Assembly (NCBI GenBank): GCA_018136815.1
Contig: CM030935.1
Coordinates: 1,036,024 to 1,100,023 of the forward strand
Source of the DNA: Isochrysis galbana
Lineage: Eukaryota; Haptophyta; Isochrysidales; Isochrysidaceae
Reading direction: 5' to 3'
DNA: 64,000 bases
Below are positions 1 through 10,846 of the stretch, piece after piece; positions within the stretch are counted from its first letter, which is position 1; each line of letters starts with the position of its first letter. The notes under the pieces are model-generated. The model made no database searches, was not told the origin of the DNA, and saw nothing but the letters and a program-made list of their open reading frames with translations. Position numbers and translations under genes: made by a program.

Positions 1-921
1 AGCCTTCCGAGCACGACAGAGGCTGCCCCAAGTGAAAGGCCGTCCTCCCTCCTCTTGTAGGACGACTAAGATACTTCTGATTTCACTCTCAACAAGACGC
101 CGAGGAGAACGCGATCGGAAACGTATGAGTGCCGACATTGCCCTTGAGGTGTCGATTTCTGCGTCAACAATGACATCCTGTGCTCGGCTGCGCTCCACTA
201 GCTTCATCTGGGCTCGATGGAGAAGCCACCTTGGTGATGGCGGCAGCAGCAACATGCCAAACAGGACGATCACTGCGATTGGTATCGGTATCGACCAGAT
301 CCATCGCCATGCTGTGGGGCCGACGAACACAACAGCAGCAGCAAATCCCGTCATGATCCCAAGAACAATGAAGGCTTCTTTCAGGGAGACAAACAGGCCT
401 CTCACCCTTGATGGCGTCACCTCAGAAATGTACACAGGAGCAGCATGCATGGATAGCGCAATCCCCAATCCATACACCGTGCGCCCCGCGATGATTAGGG
501 CGATTGCAGCTGGCGGACGCGCTGGGCTAAAGATGACGCCTATGCTACCCAGCGCATAGAAGGTGGCTCCGCATACAAGCTCGCGCCGGCGCCCCAGGCG
601 TGTGGCTACGGCAAAGGTGCTCAGTGTGCCTAGGAGAGCCCCCACAAGTGATGCAGAATGTAGGAGCGAGTCGAGCAGCGGCGAGATCGCCCCGTCTGGC
701 AGTGTGCTCCTAAGCGATAGAACGGCTCCGGAAGTACTGCCGATGTCGTACCCGAAGAGAAAGCCAGCCAGAGCCGGGAAGAGGAAGCCTGCAAACGCTG
801 TTAGGGTCAGAGGAGACGTATCCGCTTCACAAGCACTTGCCAACAGATTCGCACGCCGAGAGCCCGCCTCAGCATGAGCTCGCGTTCCGGGATCGACAAG
901 GGGAGTGGTCATCGCAGACAT
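1..921 (-). CDS. MFS sugar porter (vacuolar/plastid hexose- or xylose-type), C-terminus off the window
   Basis: Reading the minus strand from ATG at 921 (or the in-frame ATG at 912) gives an open frame of 307 codons that runs off the left edge. It shows sugar-porter hallmarks: a first membrane segment ending in GFLFGYDIGSTSGA, the loop 2-3 signature RLGRRRE, the loop PVYISEVTPSRVRG, and PSPRWLLHR before the central cytosolic loop. These resemble the plant vacuolar glucose / 'D-xylose-proton symporter-like' group, from memory of that family. The role would be proton-coupled sugar transport across an internal membrane. About six of the usual twelve membrane segments are present. Substrate and membrane are inference; the family call is secure. 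Confidence 0.88.
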   Translation of the reverse strand, partial: MSAMTTPLVDPGTRAHAEAGSRRANLLASACEADTSPLTLTAFAGFLFPALAGFLFGYDIGSTSGAVLSLRSTLPDGAISPLLDSLLHSASLVGALLGTLSTFAVATRLGRRRELVCGATFYALGSIGVIFSPARPPAAIALIIAGRTVYGLGIALSMHAAPVYISEVTPSRVRGLFVSLKEAFIVLGIMTGFAAAVVFVGPTAWRWIWSIPIPIAVIVLFGMLLLPPSPRWLLHRAQMKLVERSRAQDVIVDAEIDTSRAMSALIRFRSRSPRRLVESEIRSILVVLQEEGGRPFTWGSLCRARKA

Positions 922-944
922 GCAACAAGAGATGCGAGATAGCC

Positions 945-1130
945 CCTCAGCCCCCCCCCCCCCCCCCACTCCTCACTCACTCTCTCACTCCAGCTCCCTC
1001 CCTCCCTCCCTCTCCCTCTCCCTGTCTCTCCCTCTCCTTCTCTCGCTCGCTCGCTACACCCCTCGCTTTTCCCCTCTCCTTCTTCCCTTCCCCCCCCCCC
1101 CCTCCCCCTCCCCGCTGCGCGCCGCCGTGC
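945..1130. repeat. C / CT low-complexity tract upstream of the transporter
   Basis: Runs of C followed by CCCTCC, CTCTCC and TCGC repeats. They lie just upstream of the minus-strand transporter start, so the coding-side strand is purine-rich here. No gene is supported. Confidence 0.8.
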
Positions 1131-1463
1131 GCAGCTCACTGTGGACGCTGGCGCCGACCGACTCGGCCGCTCAGTGGGCTGTTCATAAAGTATCTCTCTC
1201 TCTCAAAGGCGCTTAGAGGGAGTACCCAATATTCTAGCTATTCACAGGGTAGCTGAGGTTAGGAGAGCCTGGAAGTGGTGTGAAATGTGTTCGAAGACTA
1301 CTGCATCGCGCTTCTCTTCTCTTCGGAAAGCTCCCCTCGAAGATTCTTCGAGGCGTCGCTGCCAGCGGCCTCAAATGGCAAACAAAACATCGCCAGCACG
1401 TTGTACGTTGTCGAGGACCACCTGCTCGCAACACACGAAGACCTAGAGCTGCTTAAACGTTAA

Positions 1464-1605
1464 GCGCTGAACACTGTTCAGATTCTGAACAAGAACAACA
1501 CTTAGCAACAAGCCTCTGAGCCGAACAAGAACAACAACGAGCAGTTGAACAAGAACAAAAAGAACACGAAGCGGCGACTGAACACTATGAACAGTGTTGA
1601 ACACA
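1464..1605. repeat. Degenerate GAACAAGAACAA repeat
   Basis: Irregular repeats of GAACAAGAACAA, with GAACACTGTTC-type short palindromes at both ends (near 1470 and 1590). The flanking bases 1131-1463 and 1606-1761 hold no supported gene. Confidence 0.6.
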
Positions 1606-1766
1606 GTTGCCGGTGTCGAGTGTCTGGCTAGCTAGCAATGTGCACACACCAGGTGTCGTTCCTTCAATCGTAAGGCCTGTAACCAGATAACTGGGTATCG
1701 TGCTACTCACCTACCCACATCCGATTTCCACTACCCACCTCCATGTGGGTAGGGGGGGGGCTACTA

Positions 1767-3092
1767 TGTCGAGTCGAGCGGAGCCGGAGGGCTCTGGGCC
1801 ACTCCGTCGCGAGCGGCACCGGCGGTTAGCGCGGCGCCTTGGCCCTCCTCCCCGCCGGGAGTCGGGTGAATGAAATTCTGGATGGGGTCGGGCATCCCCA
1901 TTTGGGTGTCTGGACTGGGAACGAACGGCGAACGAAGGGCTGTGGGGCGGTGAGGTGCTCCTAGCGGCCCTAGTGTGTTGGATAGTAAGAGATTGTTAGA
2001 CCTACAAAGAACTCTTCCCTCAGGGAGGGAGCCTAGGCTGCTTGAGTGCAGCGACGCAGCGAACAACGACGGACAACGGAGCTGAGAACAACAGGATACA
2101 CCGACCCACGAACACACCGGAATCATTCACCCAAACCAAGCAAATTATCAAGCAACCGCGACCCCAAATCACCGATAACTCAAACACGTCGCGAGAGACG
2201 GAGAGAGAGAGCGAGAGAGAGAGAGACTCCGCAGCGACGGCCGGAGCGTGTCTCCGTTGTAACTTCCCACGTAGCGGAGAGTCCGAAGGGGAGCGTCCTG
2301 TCGCGCGACCACGGCGATCACTTTGGATACAGATCGCGACGAGATATCTTCACGACCGAATAAATCTTGCCGTTGAGCGTGAACCTTCTAGACGCTTCTA
2401 ACGAACAACCCTGAGTAGCAACCAAGGGCAAGAAACACCAAAGGGGCCAAGGCTTGCATGTAACTTGCATCAAGGGGAAAGATTCCCTCACCTAGGAAGC
2501 GAACCTACACCGGTCTCCAAGGGGAGATGGCAAATTAAACCTCAAATCTCTCGAGCGGATAGAGCAACCGACTCGCTCGCCAAAACCTTGACCGAGAAGA
2601 AAGAAGCAAGGACCTACAAGCCAAGGGTAGCGGACCTAGGGAATGTGAGAGGAAATTTCCGAACGCCAACGCCAAACGCCGAACGCGGGAAGGCAACGAA
2701 ACCCTAACCAGGCCAAGCAGAACCTACGAAGAACAGGCCTGGACGACAACGAAAGTTAGCGCAAGTCCCAAGAAAGAACCGGAACCCAACAAGAAACGAC
2801 AAGCCTTGCAAGAAGCTAAACAAGCCTTCACAAGGTAACCTGAGAGCCTGAGACAAGCGCGCAGCGAGTGACAGGCGACCTGGCTCCTTTGGGTCAAGAT
2901 TACCCGAAAGGAGGAAACCTGGAATCTAGACCTGACAAACAGGCTAGAAGGAACGAAACGAGAACTCGAATTCTAGGTCGCTAGGGACGAACCCTACCAA
3001 CCTAGATGTACCTGAGCTTCACCGTGTGGCCGCACGGCGAAGGACCTGGAAACAAGAGCCTGGAAATCGCATCATCTAGGATGAATGCGACA
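1767..3092 (-). mobile_element. Solo LTR of the chromovirus family seen at 39474-63958
   Basis: The reverse complement matches the 1323-bp LTR at 39474-40796 from end to end, beginning TGTCGCATTC and ending CTCGACTCGACA. It is about 1326 bp and visibly diverged (several substitutions). Both sides carry the 5-bp duplication TACTA (1762-1766 and 3093-3097), so it is a genuine insertion reduced to one LTR by recombination. The Gag-like frame at the LTR end stays open, with mostly conservative changes. Confidence 0.95.
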
Positions 3093-4267
3093 TACTACCC
3101 ACTGGTTCCGAATAGTGAAAATCCACTATTCAGGATAATCACCCGGGTAGCGGCGGCGGAGCCGCCGTACAGCAGTGCGCAGTGCGCCGAAGACAGGCCG
3201 GCGGCCTCGGCTAGCTCCCTACTAGGAATGTAATGAAACCTTATAGATACGAGCAATGATAATGATGTTGCATTCGCGAATCGACACTGGTTAGGCTCCT
3301 CTTCGTCGTTCGGCATTTATCGTTATAATTCTCTCGTTCTCGTTCTCGGTCAAAAAGCTTCGCTTGGACGCATAGGGTCTTGGGTTGTGGAGCGTTCTCT
3401 CTCTTTCTCTCGAAGAGAAGGGAAGTTTCTTTCCCCACCTTTCTCCCTCCTAGGCGCCTCGCAAATAGGTTTAATTCGCTATCTTCTCCGCGTTTCTCTA
3501 TCTACTGCAGTGATTGCAATCAGGTTTAATTTGCAATCTCATCACATCTCCCCCTTAGGCACACCGCATCTCTCTCGTCTTATTCGGTAAGTCTTTTGGA
3601 ATCTTGTGCGGCAGGATTGCCCCCCGTTTCCGTTATGGTGCGATTCCCCTTCCAGACGGGATCGCCGACAGATCGCCTTCTGATCGTCGTCCGTCGTCGT
3701 CTGGCCGGAGTGTTTGGGTTTGATTTCAGTCGAGTTATGTGAGAAAGTCGTGGGGCGAGAGTCGGGGTGTTTTCCTGGGTGTCTCTGTCCGTCGTCCTGT
3801 CGTCCTGTCGTCAGTCGTCATCCGTCGTCGCTCTCGCTCTCGTCGCTCTCGCTCTCGTAACACTCGTACCCAACAAACTCGCCTCGCCTCGCCAGCCCCT
3901 GCCATCACAGCCCTCCTCACACTCGCCCTCGCCTCTCGCCGCTCGCTCGATGCCGCTTTCGCCGCCGTCCTCGCCCTCGCTCAAGCCCGCCTGCCCCCCT
4001 TCCTCTGCTGACGGGCCTCAGCCCGTCAGCACCTCCGAACTCGTCTCCTCCGCCGCGCCTGCCGCCGGCATGGCCCCTTCCTCATTGCCCTCAGGCCCTA
4101 TGGGCCACTCCAATTCGTCAGGTGTAGAATCGGCGGCCGGCGCGGCAGACCGCAGGACTCAACGCTGCAACCCATCCTCTTCTCTCTTTTACGAGAGTTT
4201 TACCTGGATGTTTGGGCGGTGTGGCGGCACCCAAGTTACAACGCGGCGTCCCCTGTGCTCCAAGATA
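3093..4267. other. Intergenic, no supported gene
   Basis: An 8-bp hairpin (GAATAGTG / CACTATTC, 3110-3131) lies next to the solo LTR. From 3300 to 4000 the sequence is rich in CTCTCG and CGTCGT repeats. The Ser/Pro/Ala-rich frames between 3739 and 4315 look like composition artefacts. Confidence 0.5.
4007..4030. other. Perfect 10-bp hairpin with CTCA loop
   Basis: GCTGACGGGC, loop CTCA, GCCCGTCAGC. A second hairpin with the same CTCA loop lies at 14296-14317 inside a dispersed repeat. There is no U-tract, so it is not a bacterial-type terminator. Confidence 0.7.
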
Positions 4268-5002
4268 TCAAAAGTCGAGCGACCAACGGCGAAAGGCGGC
4301 GAGATAGTACGATAACATCGAGCACGTCACGCGCGAGCTAAACGACGAGGTACGGGGGTCTCCTGACAGAGCGCAGCGAAAGGGGAGGGAGATCCATCCT
4401 CCGTGGTCGAAAGGGACGTTTTGCTCTCTGTTTTCGCGCCTGGGGGGTATGTCCCCACTCGCGTCCGTACCCTCCGCCGTCGACATTGTCGACGTTGCAT
4501 GTCTTACCAGTGTCTCCCATGTTTCTAAAAATTTGTCCCTTGGGATATATTCCCCATTAAATTGTATGTTCTTTGGCCCGAGCAAAAGTTTCTTGAATGC
4601 CGTCGGCGCCCGTGTAACCGTGTAACACTTGACGGAGAGTTCGATGGTGTGGTCTGCGCAGAAACCTCCATCAAAGCCGGCCCATCCCTTGGCCATATTG
4701 GAGGCGTTGTCGCTAACCTTGCCGTGGATCGCCTCGTAGACGCTGCCACCGTGGCGCCACTTCACGCCATGGCGCTCGAGAGAAGCCTTGGTGACATCAT
4801 CGATCGCCACTCCGGTGTGCCGCGTGGCGCCAAAAGGGGACGCGCTCACAAGCCATTCGTCGATGTTCCAGTCGTTGTTGATGCCCATCATGACGATGCC
4901 CATCAGCGAACACCCCTTGTGTGACCAGATGTCGCCGGCCATGGACGGTTTCACCCCATCAGCGGCCATGCGGCCATATTCTCGAACCACAATTTTTGAC
5001 AT
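4268..5002 (-). pseudogene. hAT-type transposase remnant
   Basis: A 244-codon frame from ATG 5002. It shows the two conserved blocks of the hAT catalytic core. The first is a D-x-W-S block (AGDIWSHKGCSLMGIVMMGI). The second is a DNASN block followed by a C-x2-H pair (KVSDNASNMAKG, then FCADHTIEL). The N-terminal BED zinc finger and the C-terminal acidic/dimerisation region are missing, so it is a fragment of an enzyme normally over 500 residues. The last part, after about residue 170, no longer resembles the family. It would be a cut-and-paste transposase, now inactive. Family call from motifs, fairly sure. Confidence 0.7.
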
Positions 5003-5094
5003 TCAGCTGACCCGCAGCAGACATCTTCAAGATGTGGCCGTTGATGTTGTGATGATTGGGCGGCATCCACGCTCGGCGCTCGGCGCGTAAGCGG

Positions 5095-5224
5095 GGGTGA
5101 TGGCGATTGAAAGCGTTTCCCACGTGTAGGCTGATGGTGATTGAACGCATTTCCCACGTGTAGCGTGTAGGCTGATGGTGATTGAATAACGCTTTTCTAT
5201 GCTGTGGGTGATGGTGATTGAGCG
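5095..5224. repeat. Short minisatellite, GATGGTGATTGA units
   Basis: Four irregular units of about 35-55 bp built on GATGGTGATTGA, the first three followed by a GCG-TTT-type stretch and CCCACGTGTAG or a variant. They lie between the hAT remnant and the next ORF. Confidence 0.65.
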
Positions 5225-5233
5225 CTTCTCGCC

Positions 5234-6307
5234 TCAGCGGGTGGAGTAGGCCGCCTTGGACACGAAAGTGCCCGCGCCTCCTTCGAGCTTCATTCGCTCG
5301 CGGTTGCCCTTCAGGAATGTTAGTCCCTCCTTTTCGACCGCCTTGATTAGCGCGCCTAAGCTGAGTTGCTTGGCTTGAGCGAGACCATCAGCTTCGACGA
5401 CCAGGTGTGCTGCAACGTCCTGGAGAGCGTTGTAGAGTGACTTTCGCGAGGTGGCGCCTCGCTTGTTGATCTTTTCCTCGATGGATACGATTTTGATGCG
5501 TACAGTGATGTCGGTCTGATTCACGCGAAGGGTGGTGAGTTCGCCATACCTTTCTTGAAATTGTTGTGCGCAATCTTCATTGACGGCTACGTGCCATGGG
5601 CCTGCGATGGACCGTGCCCAGAAGTCCGGCTCTGGATCGACACCCTCTAGCTCGAGGAGCAATTCAACTATCGCGGCGTAGACGGTCGTGTGCAGAAAGG
5701 TGTAGTCCCCCTCCTGGTGGAAGGAGAGGTCGAAATTTGCGTCTGTGTCTACGCCCTCTTGCTCTTCATCTGACACTGGCTCCTGCGTCAGGGGGATGCG
5801 GGTCGGCCGTGAGTAAGAGTTTGGTGCTTGATGATGGGCTGGTTGTTGGTGGTCGGTCCCCAGTCTCTCCCTCAGAGGGGCCTTGGTCGTGTTGAGTTGG
5901 GGCTTCTGTTGTGACCTTCTTCTGTTGTAGTACGTATGCAGGGTGGAGTGTTGTTTGTGCCCATAAGGGCCACCCGGTCTCGGGCCGCGCCGCCGGGGCG
6001 GCGCGACCGTCACCAGGGTGGGAGGAGCCTCTGGCATGAGGCATGCCCATTGGTTGCTTCGTGCGTCTTGTCTGTTGTGTCTGTCTTGCTGTCTGCAGTC
6101 TACTGTCCCCCATGGGGGAGACCAGCATGGCTGCTGAGGGTGGTGTGGCCGGGGCCACGGGCCGTGTGGCGCGACGCGAGTCGCACGCACCTGCTCGGCC
6201 TCCGCGGGTGGACGCGGTCGCTTCGCCAGCGACTGCTCCATGGGTACTGGGGGGGCGCCCTCGGCGGGGGGCCCGAAAGAGAGGGGAGTCGCGCCGGCGC
6301 GCTCCAT
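5234..6307 (-). CDS. Unrecognised protein, possible Gag/ORF1 of a mobile element
   Basis: A 357-residue frame from ATG 6307; the frame opens slightly earlier at a TTG but ATG is preferred. The N-terminal 170 residues are Pro/Arg/Gln-rich and disordered. The C-terminal 180 look folded, with EGDYTFLHTTVYAAIVELLL, a predicted strand-rich part DITVRIKIVSIEEKINKRG and two amphipathic helices. I do not recognise the family. The start codon sits in the same palindrome-ATG context found at 14427, 18352 and 32926, which suggests this is the longest surviving ORF of that dispersed family. A host gene is not excluded. Confidence 0.45.
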   Translation of the reverse strand: MERAGATPLSFGPPAEGAPPVPMEQSLAKRPRPPAEAEQVRATRVAPHGPWPRPHHPQQPCWSPPWGTVDCRQQDRHNRQDARSNQWACLMPEAPPTLVTVAPPRRRGPRPGGPYGHKQHSTLHTYYNRRRSQQKPQLNTTKAPLRERLGTDHQQPAHHQAPNSYSRPTRIPLTQEPVSDEEQEGVDTDANFDLSFHQEGDYTFLHTTVYAAIVELLLELEGVDPEPDFWARSIAGPWHVAVNEDCAQQFQERYGELTTLRVNQTDITVRIKIVSIEEKINKRGATSRKSLYNALQDVAAHLVVEADGLAQAKQLSLGALIKAVEKEGLTFLKGNRERMKLEGGAGTFVSKAAYSTR

Positions 6308-6998
6308 GGCGACCAAGTATAAACTTAGTTGTGGAGGGAGGGAATATAAGGGCGATGTTAGTTAGAGGCGGGAAGACCCGAGACTAGTAGGTGTGTAGCC
6401 CAGAATCTTCAGATGTTTTTTTTATCGCGCTCAATCAGGTGATACAAATACAAAATGGGATCTCGCTAGCTCGCAGTGCGCGTGGAGCTTAGCAGGGGTT
6501 CGGTCTTCGATATTACCTGGGAATGGTATGGCGACGCTCTCCCATACCCATACCGCTACAGCTGCCAATGAGGTGGTCTGAGAGGCATTGGAGGACGAGG
6601 CGCCGCGCCGTTATCCGGCGCGCAGCACCCCCGAAGGTGCTTCGCCTCTTAAGAGATAGAATAATATAGATATAGCAGATAAAGGCCGTGTATATCCAGC
6701 TGATGAATGTTCGGGGAAACGGTGAATGCGACCAGACGACTCTCAGCTAGATAGCGCGAGTGCTAGCAACTCTACCTACAATATCCTATCTCACCTCTCA
6801 AGGTTCCCGCCCGTGGCCACCAACACCGGGGCAAAATGTGAACCACACGGATAAAGAGAAAGACTCGCCCTCAGCTGCAGCAGTTGTAGGGCAGCAAAGT
6901 ATGCTATTTCTCAAAAGCCATTGGCTGCCTCATGCCAAAAGACTGAAGCCGCGCCGCAAGGGTCACCCACTCCCGGAGGCGACGTCCTTTAACGGTCC
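6308..6998. other. Intergenic; palindrome module at its left end
   Basis: Positions 6312-6330 hold the element ACCAAG-TATAAA-CTTAGTT directly upstream (minus strand) of the ATG at 6307. The rest, including the probable 3' flank of the gene at 6999, shows no recognisable feature. Confidence 0.5.
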
Positions 6999-9231
6999 TC
7001 AAAGGCCGTCATCGAGCATCTGCCTCCACTTGGATGAACTCGAGGCCGTGCCCAAGGACGACCCGAGAGGCATGCGAATGGAGGCTTGCTTTCTCTGGTT
7101 TTCCTCGCCGTCGGATGTTGCTCCAGACAGCAGCTGCAGGTGAGCACCAAGTGGTGCACCTGAGGCGAGTGCATCACGTTCGCGGCACAGTATCTGAGAC
7201 CCCATATCGATCCGCCCATCAGAAAAGTCGTCGTCAAATGAGAACGAAGGGAAACGGAGACAGGAGAAGCAACTACCAAAGCACGAAAGGAGAGCGGAGC
7301 CGAGATTGAGTGCTGTGCACCCGCACAGGATAACGATCAACAACGGGGCATAGTCAGAGAACCAATCGCCTACGAAGAGCAATGCGCATGAGTAAGTTTT
7401 GACACTAGGGCTCGGAATAGGCTCAAGAATTCGGACCCACGCCGAAGAATGAGGTGACAGGAGGAGCCAGACACCGGTGGGTCGGGAGGGACGCGCACCA
7501 ATCTCGAATAGCTCGACTTTATCCATGGCCCCAAAGGACGTCTGCATGAAGAATGTCCGAGGCCCGTTTTGCTTGTCCGCAGCATCGGCCTCGTGGATGA
7601 GCTTCAAGAGGTTGAAGCATAGCGGCGGGCCAAGGCGACAAGCATAGGTGGCGTTGAAGAGGAGATTGTTCGCCGAAGTGTTTCGATTCTTCTGCAAAGG
7701 GTATACGCCTGTGCACAGAGATGCGTGGGCGGTCAACCATTGGTGCAATGGCAGTAGCCTTGGCCTGAGACAAGCTTGGCTACTCCTCAGCTTCTGATCT
7801 CAGCACCAACTGCAGGTATGCATGGGAATTGAGCAGGAGCGCACAATTGTTGAACATTGAGAAAAAGGTGCACCAAGCGCAGTAAAGAGTCGTCAAGTAG
7901 AGCAGGAGCAGCGGACCCCAACCGCCCCCGTGCCCTGAAAGCCCGCCTTGGCCGCCCCACCCGTAGAGAATCCACGAAAGCGGCGAGGCGTCGGTGTTAA
8001 ACGGCGGACCGGACAGCATGATTGTTCCCTCACACCACACAATGAGGAGAGAAAGCAGAAAGCAGCAGATTGCGCCCATGCGCAAGAAAAATGACGCGAA
8101 TAAGCGGCGCCGACGCTTTGCCGCCGAGGTCGCCGAGTCCATCGGCGCGCCCGCTCGCATCATCCCTCCGTCGCGAGGTGTGCCAGGCACATCCCCGAGG
8201 AGCTCCTGTTGCCGGATCCCCTCTCGCACAAAGTACTCATACTTGCCGCTAGCTGCCTCCTCCTTCGCAAGAGCCGTCTTAAGGCGCACGTGCAGAGAGA
8301 TGAGCGCGCGGTGATTAGAGGCCTCCGGTGCCCGCGCTGAGATGACCGACTGCATGGCGGTGCCACTTGCTGTGCCATTTGCAATGCCGGACGAGGTAGT
8401 ACCCGCCCTACTCCCTGGCTCCCCCACGGGCGGTATGCCCGCCATCTCCGCACGGCTGCTCTGCGGCGGGCATCGCTTGAGTATCTGCGCCATGTGCGCC
8501 TGAAGCTTGACGAAGCCCATGCTGGTTGCGGACGAGGCCTCTGCGCGCAACGCGCTATCTGTGGCATGGACGATTTCTAGGACCTCGTCCAGCTTCTTGC
8601 GTGCCTCATGCAATTCCTCAGACTGCACGGCCACCTTGAACTGGAGGTAGCGCAATTGACCCATGGTATCCCCGCGATACCACAGCCGTCGAGGCACCTC
8701 GACGAGCCCGTAGCCCAAGAAGGCGACGAGGATGAAGAGACCAATCGCGTTGAAGAGCCCAGTCACCATCATGCGCACAGCTGTGAGCGTGAGCCCCTGC
8801 GAGGAGAGGAGGTAGACGAGGAAGACGATGGAGACGAGACCAAAGGGAACGTAGAAAGCAGCAAACTCCTTGAGCATGTCCTTGATCCGCCCGCGCCGCG
8901 TGAACTCGCCTGAGCCAATGTATGAGCGCAGCAGGTCGTTCATTACATACCCCAGCAGCATTGTCGTGCGGTAAGCGTTCGGGATAAGCGTGGGCAGCGC
9001 GTCGATCCCAGGGTACGGCAAGCACGTGCACAAGTCCGGCTCGTAGCGCTTGATGCATCGCTGGCAATAGGCGTGCTCCAGGTCGAACGGGAGCACGAGG
9101 AAGAGGAAGAAGCCAATGGACCACGAGACGCCGACAACGAAGAGCACATACCTCCGCTCTCCCACCTTTGCATACACTCGCAGGCAGAGGGCGGCGGCGA
9201 GGACGGAGAAGATAAGGGCGAGGAACCACAT
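6999..9231 (-). CDS. LMBRD2-like polytopic membrane protein (LMBR1 family), 3 exons
   Basis: Exons 9231-7807, 7691-7499 and 7369-6999 join in frame to 662 codons (human LMBRD2 is about 695). Exon 1 starts MWFLALIFSVLAAALC and encodes five hydrophobic helices. Next come the conserved LRYLQFKVAVQSEEL segment, a coiled coil, a Ser/Gly linker and further membrane helices. Exon 2 carries ATYACRLGPPLCFNLLKL and GAMDKVELFE, exon 3 DWFSDYAPLLIVILC: typical C-terminal LMBR1 landmarks. Introns are GTGCTG...TTTGCAG (7806-7692) and GTGCGC...TTCGTAG (7498-7370). The frame closes at TGA 6999; the very C-terminus after residue 590 is not conserved and may hold another intron. LMBRD2 proteins have been linked to receptor signalling; the role here is inference. 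Confidence 0.85.
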
Positions 9232-9339
9232 GGGGTGCCCTCTGCTCCCCCTGGCCTCGCCCGCGAGCAACACGCGCCCGCGGCCGGGCGAGCGGGGGAA
9301 AGGCGGGTGGGGGTGGGGGCGCTGGCTGGCTGGCTTCTT

Positions 9340-9600
9340 GAAGCCGCGGGGGGGGAAGGGGGGCGGAAGAAGAAGAGGAGGGGGGGGGAAGGCCCCGCTG
9401 CCCGGCGAGAGAGAGAAGGCGAGCCGGCGCGCGGGAGAGGAAGGGGAAGAAAGAGGGAACTCGGAGATGAAAGAGGGAGGGAGGGAGAGAGAAAGAGAGA
9501 GAGAAAGAAGGAGAGAAGAGTAGACGGGAGAGAGGGAGCAGGGAGTGGGGGAGGGAGTGTGAAGAGAGAAAAGAGAGGGAAGGAGAAAGAGGGAAGGCTT
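9340..9600 (-). promoter_or_regulatory. Pyrimidine-rich leader/promoter of the LMBRD2-like gene
   Basis: On the gene's strand this is almost uninterrupted C/T: GAGA repeats and G-runs on the plus strand. Comparable tracts precede the MYB, J-domain and calpain-like starts, so it probably belongs to the promoter or 5' UTR. Confidence 0.5.
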
Positions 9601-9728
9601 CGAAGTCATTCAAGTAGATTCGTAGAGTAGGAATAGGTACGATTTTGTACTGAATAAAGTAGAGATTGTTGCACAAAAAAACCTGTTTTAGATGCCAGCA
9701 TCTGGCTACTATTACACTACCCAGATCT

Positions 9729-9825
9729 CAACTTAATTTATAGTTGGTTCACATTGGGGAGGGCACGCTCCCTCCCCCCTCTCCCGGCCCACCCTGATGG
9801 TGGGATGGTGGGAGGAAACTGCCCA
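9729..9825 (+). repeat. Diverged copy of the palindrome-hairpin module
   Basis: AACTTAATTTATAGTTGGTT is followed by a perfect 8-bp stem GGGGAGGG / CCCTCCCC (9756-9777, loop CACGCT) and a second hairpin GGTGGG...CCCACC near 9803-9823. The same order occurs at 14427 and 32926. Confidence 0.55.
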
Positions 9826-9888
9826 CCCTCCTGCTCCTGCGCTGGCCTTTGGCAGGCAGGGGGGGCTCGCCACACCAACCCAAACCTT

Positions 9889-9996
9889 GACCCTCCCTGA
9901 GTCCCTGAGTCCCTGAGGACCGCTAGCCTAGCGGCTAGCCCCCAGACCCTCCCTGAGTCCCTGAGGACCGCTAGCCTAGTGGCTAGCGGCTAGGTC
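9889..9996. repeat. Two direct repeats with CCGCTAG palindromes
   Basis: Two copies of CCCTCCCTGAGTCCCTGAG, one with an extra TCCCTGAG, each followed by GGACCGCTAGCCTAG and GGCTAGC. Each contains the palindrome CCGCTAG-C-CTAGCGG or a near copy. The remaining bases 9610-10284 hold no gene. Confidence 0.65.
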
Positions 9997-10284
9997 TGGA
10001 CCGTACGCCGTACGCCCTGGCCATGCGTGGCCAATGTGGCCAACTCTGCTAGGGCGGTCAAATTTCTTCTGGTCAAAGGTCAAACAGCAAACAAAGCTCT
10101 TCAACTACTAATACTAACATGGATATGGGGGGTGGGGGGGTATCACAGGAAGGCCGCAGCTCGGGGCCCGGGGCCCTGTGGCTTGTGGATGTGACCGCGG
10201 CGCAGCGCCGAGCCACAGGGGGCCGAGCCTCTGGGAGGCATGATGAATATAGCGCGGGGCGGCAGGCGGCAGCAGCGAGCGGGA

Positions 10285-10445
10285 GGCATCATTCAAACCA
10301 CCCCCCACCCCCACCCCGCCCGCGCCCCCCGCGACTGCCCCCCCCCCCCCCCTCCCCCCCCTTGTTCAACCCCCTCTCCCCTCCCCTCCCTTAACGCAAC
10401 TTCCCCCTCCCCCTCCCCCTCCCCCTTCTCCCCCCCCCCCCCATG
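10285..10445 (+). promoter_or_regulatory. C-rich tract upstream of the MYB gene
   Basis: Long C-runs interrupted by T, G or A. CT-rich sequence continues to about 10840, just before the MYB ATG. Probably promoter or 5' UTR; the function is inferred from the same pattern at other starts. Confidence 0.45.
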
Positions 10446-10846
10446 GCCGGGCAGCGGGACCCGGCGCTCGGCGGCGGCGGCGAGGTGTGCGCCGCTCTCC
10501 GCGGCCGCAGCTCTGTGCAGCGTCTTCTCCCTCTCCTCGGGCCTCTTCTTCTCCCTCTCTCGCTCCTCTCCTGGTGAGGGATTTGAAACACCCGTCTCCG
10601 CCCTCTCTTCGCTTCACTCTCTCGTCCTCCCCCCGCCCCCCCCCCCCGCCGCTCTGTCTCTCCGCGCTCTCCCCGACCTTCATTCCTGCCTCCCCATCTC
10701 TTTAACTTTGTATTGGTGCATGTCTCTTCTCCTCTCTTCTTTCTCTGTTGCTTGACACGCCTCTCCGTCAAAACGAACGCTCCCTCGCAGCGGTCCGACT
10801 CGCCGACAGCGCACTGCTCCCCTCAACCCACCCTCTCCCGGCGCGG

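Noticed and set aside
3739-4315. Overlapping Ser/Pro/Arg frames as a gene
   Set aside because: Driven by CGTCGT and CTCTCG repeats, without ATG context or conserved segments.
9073-9630. 185-residue Glu/Arg/Gly ORF opposite the LMBRD2-like gene
   Set aside because: A shadow of the CT-rich leader and of exon 1 of the real gene on the other strand.
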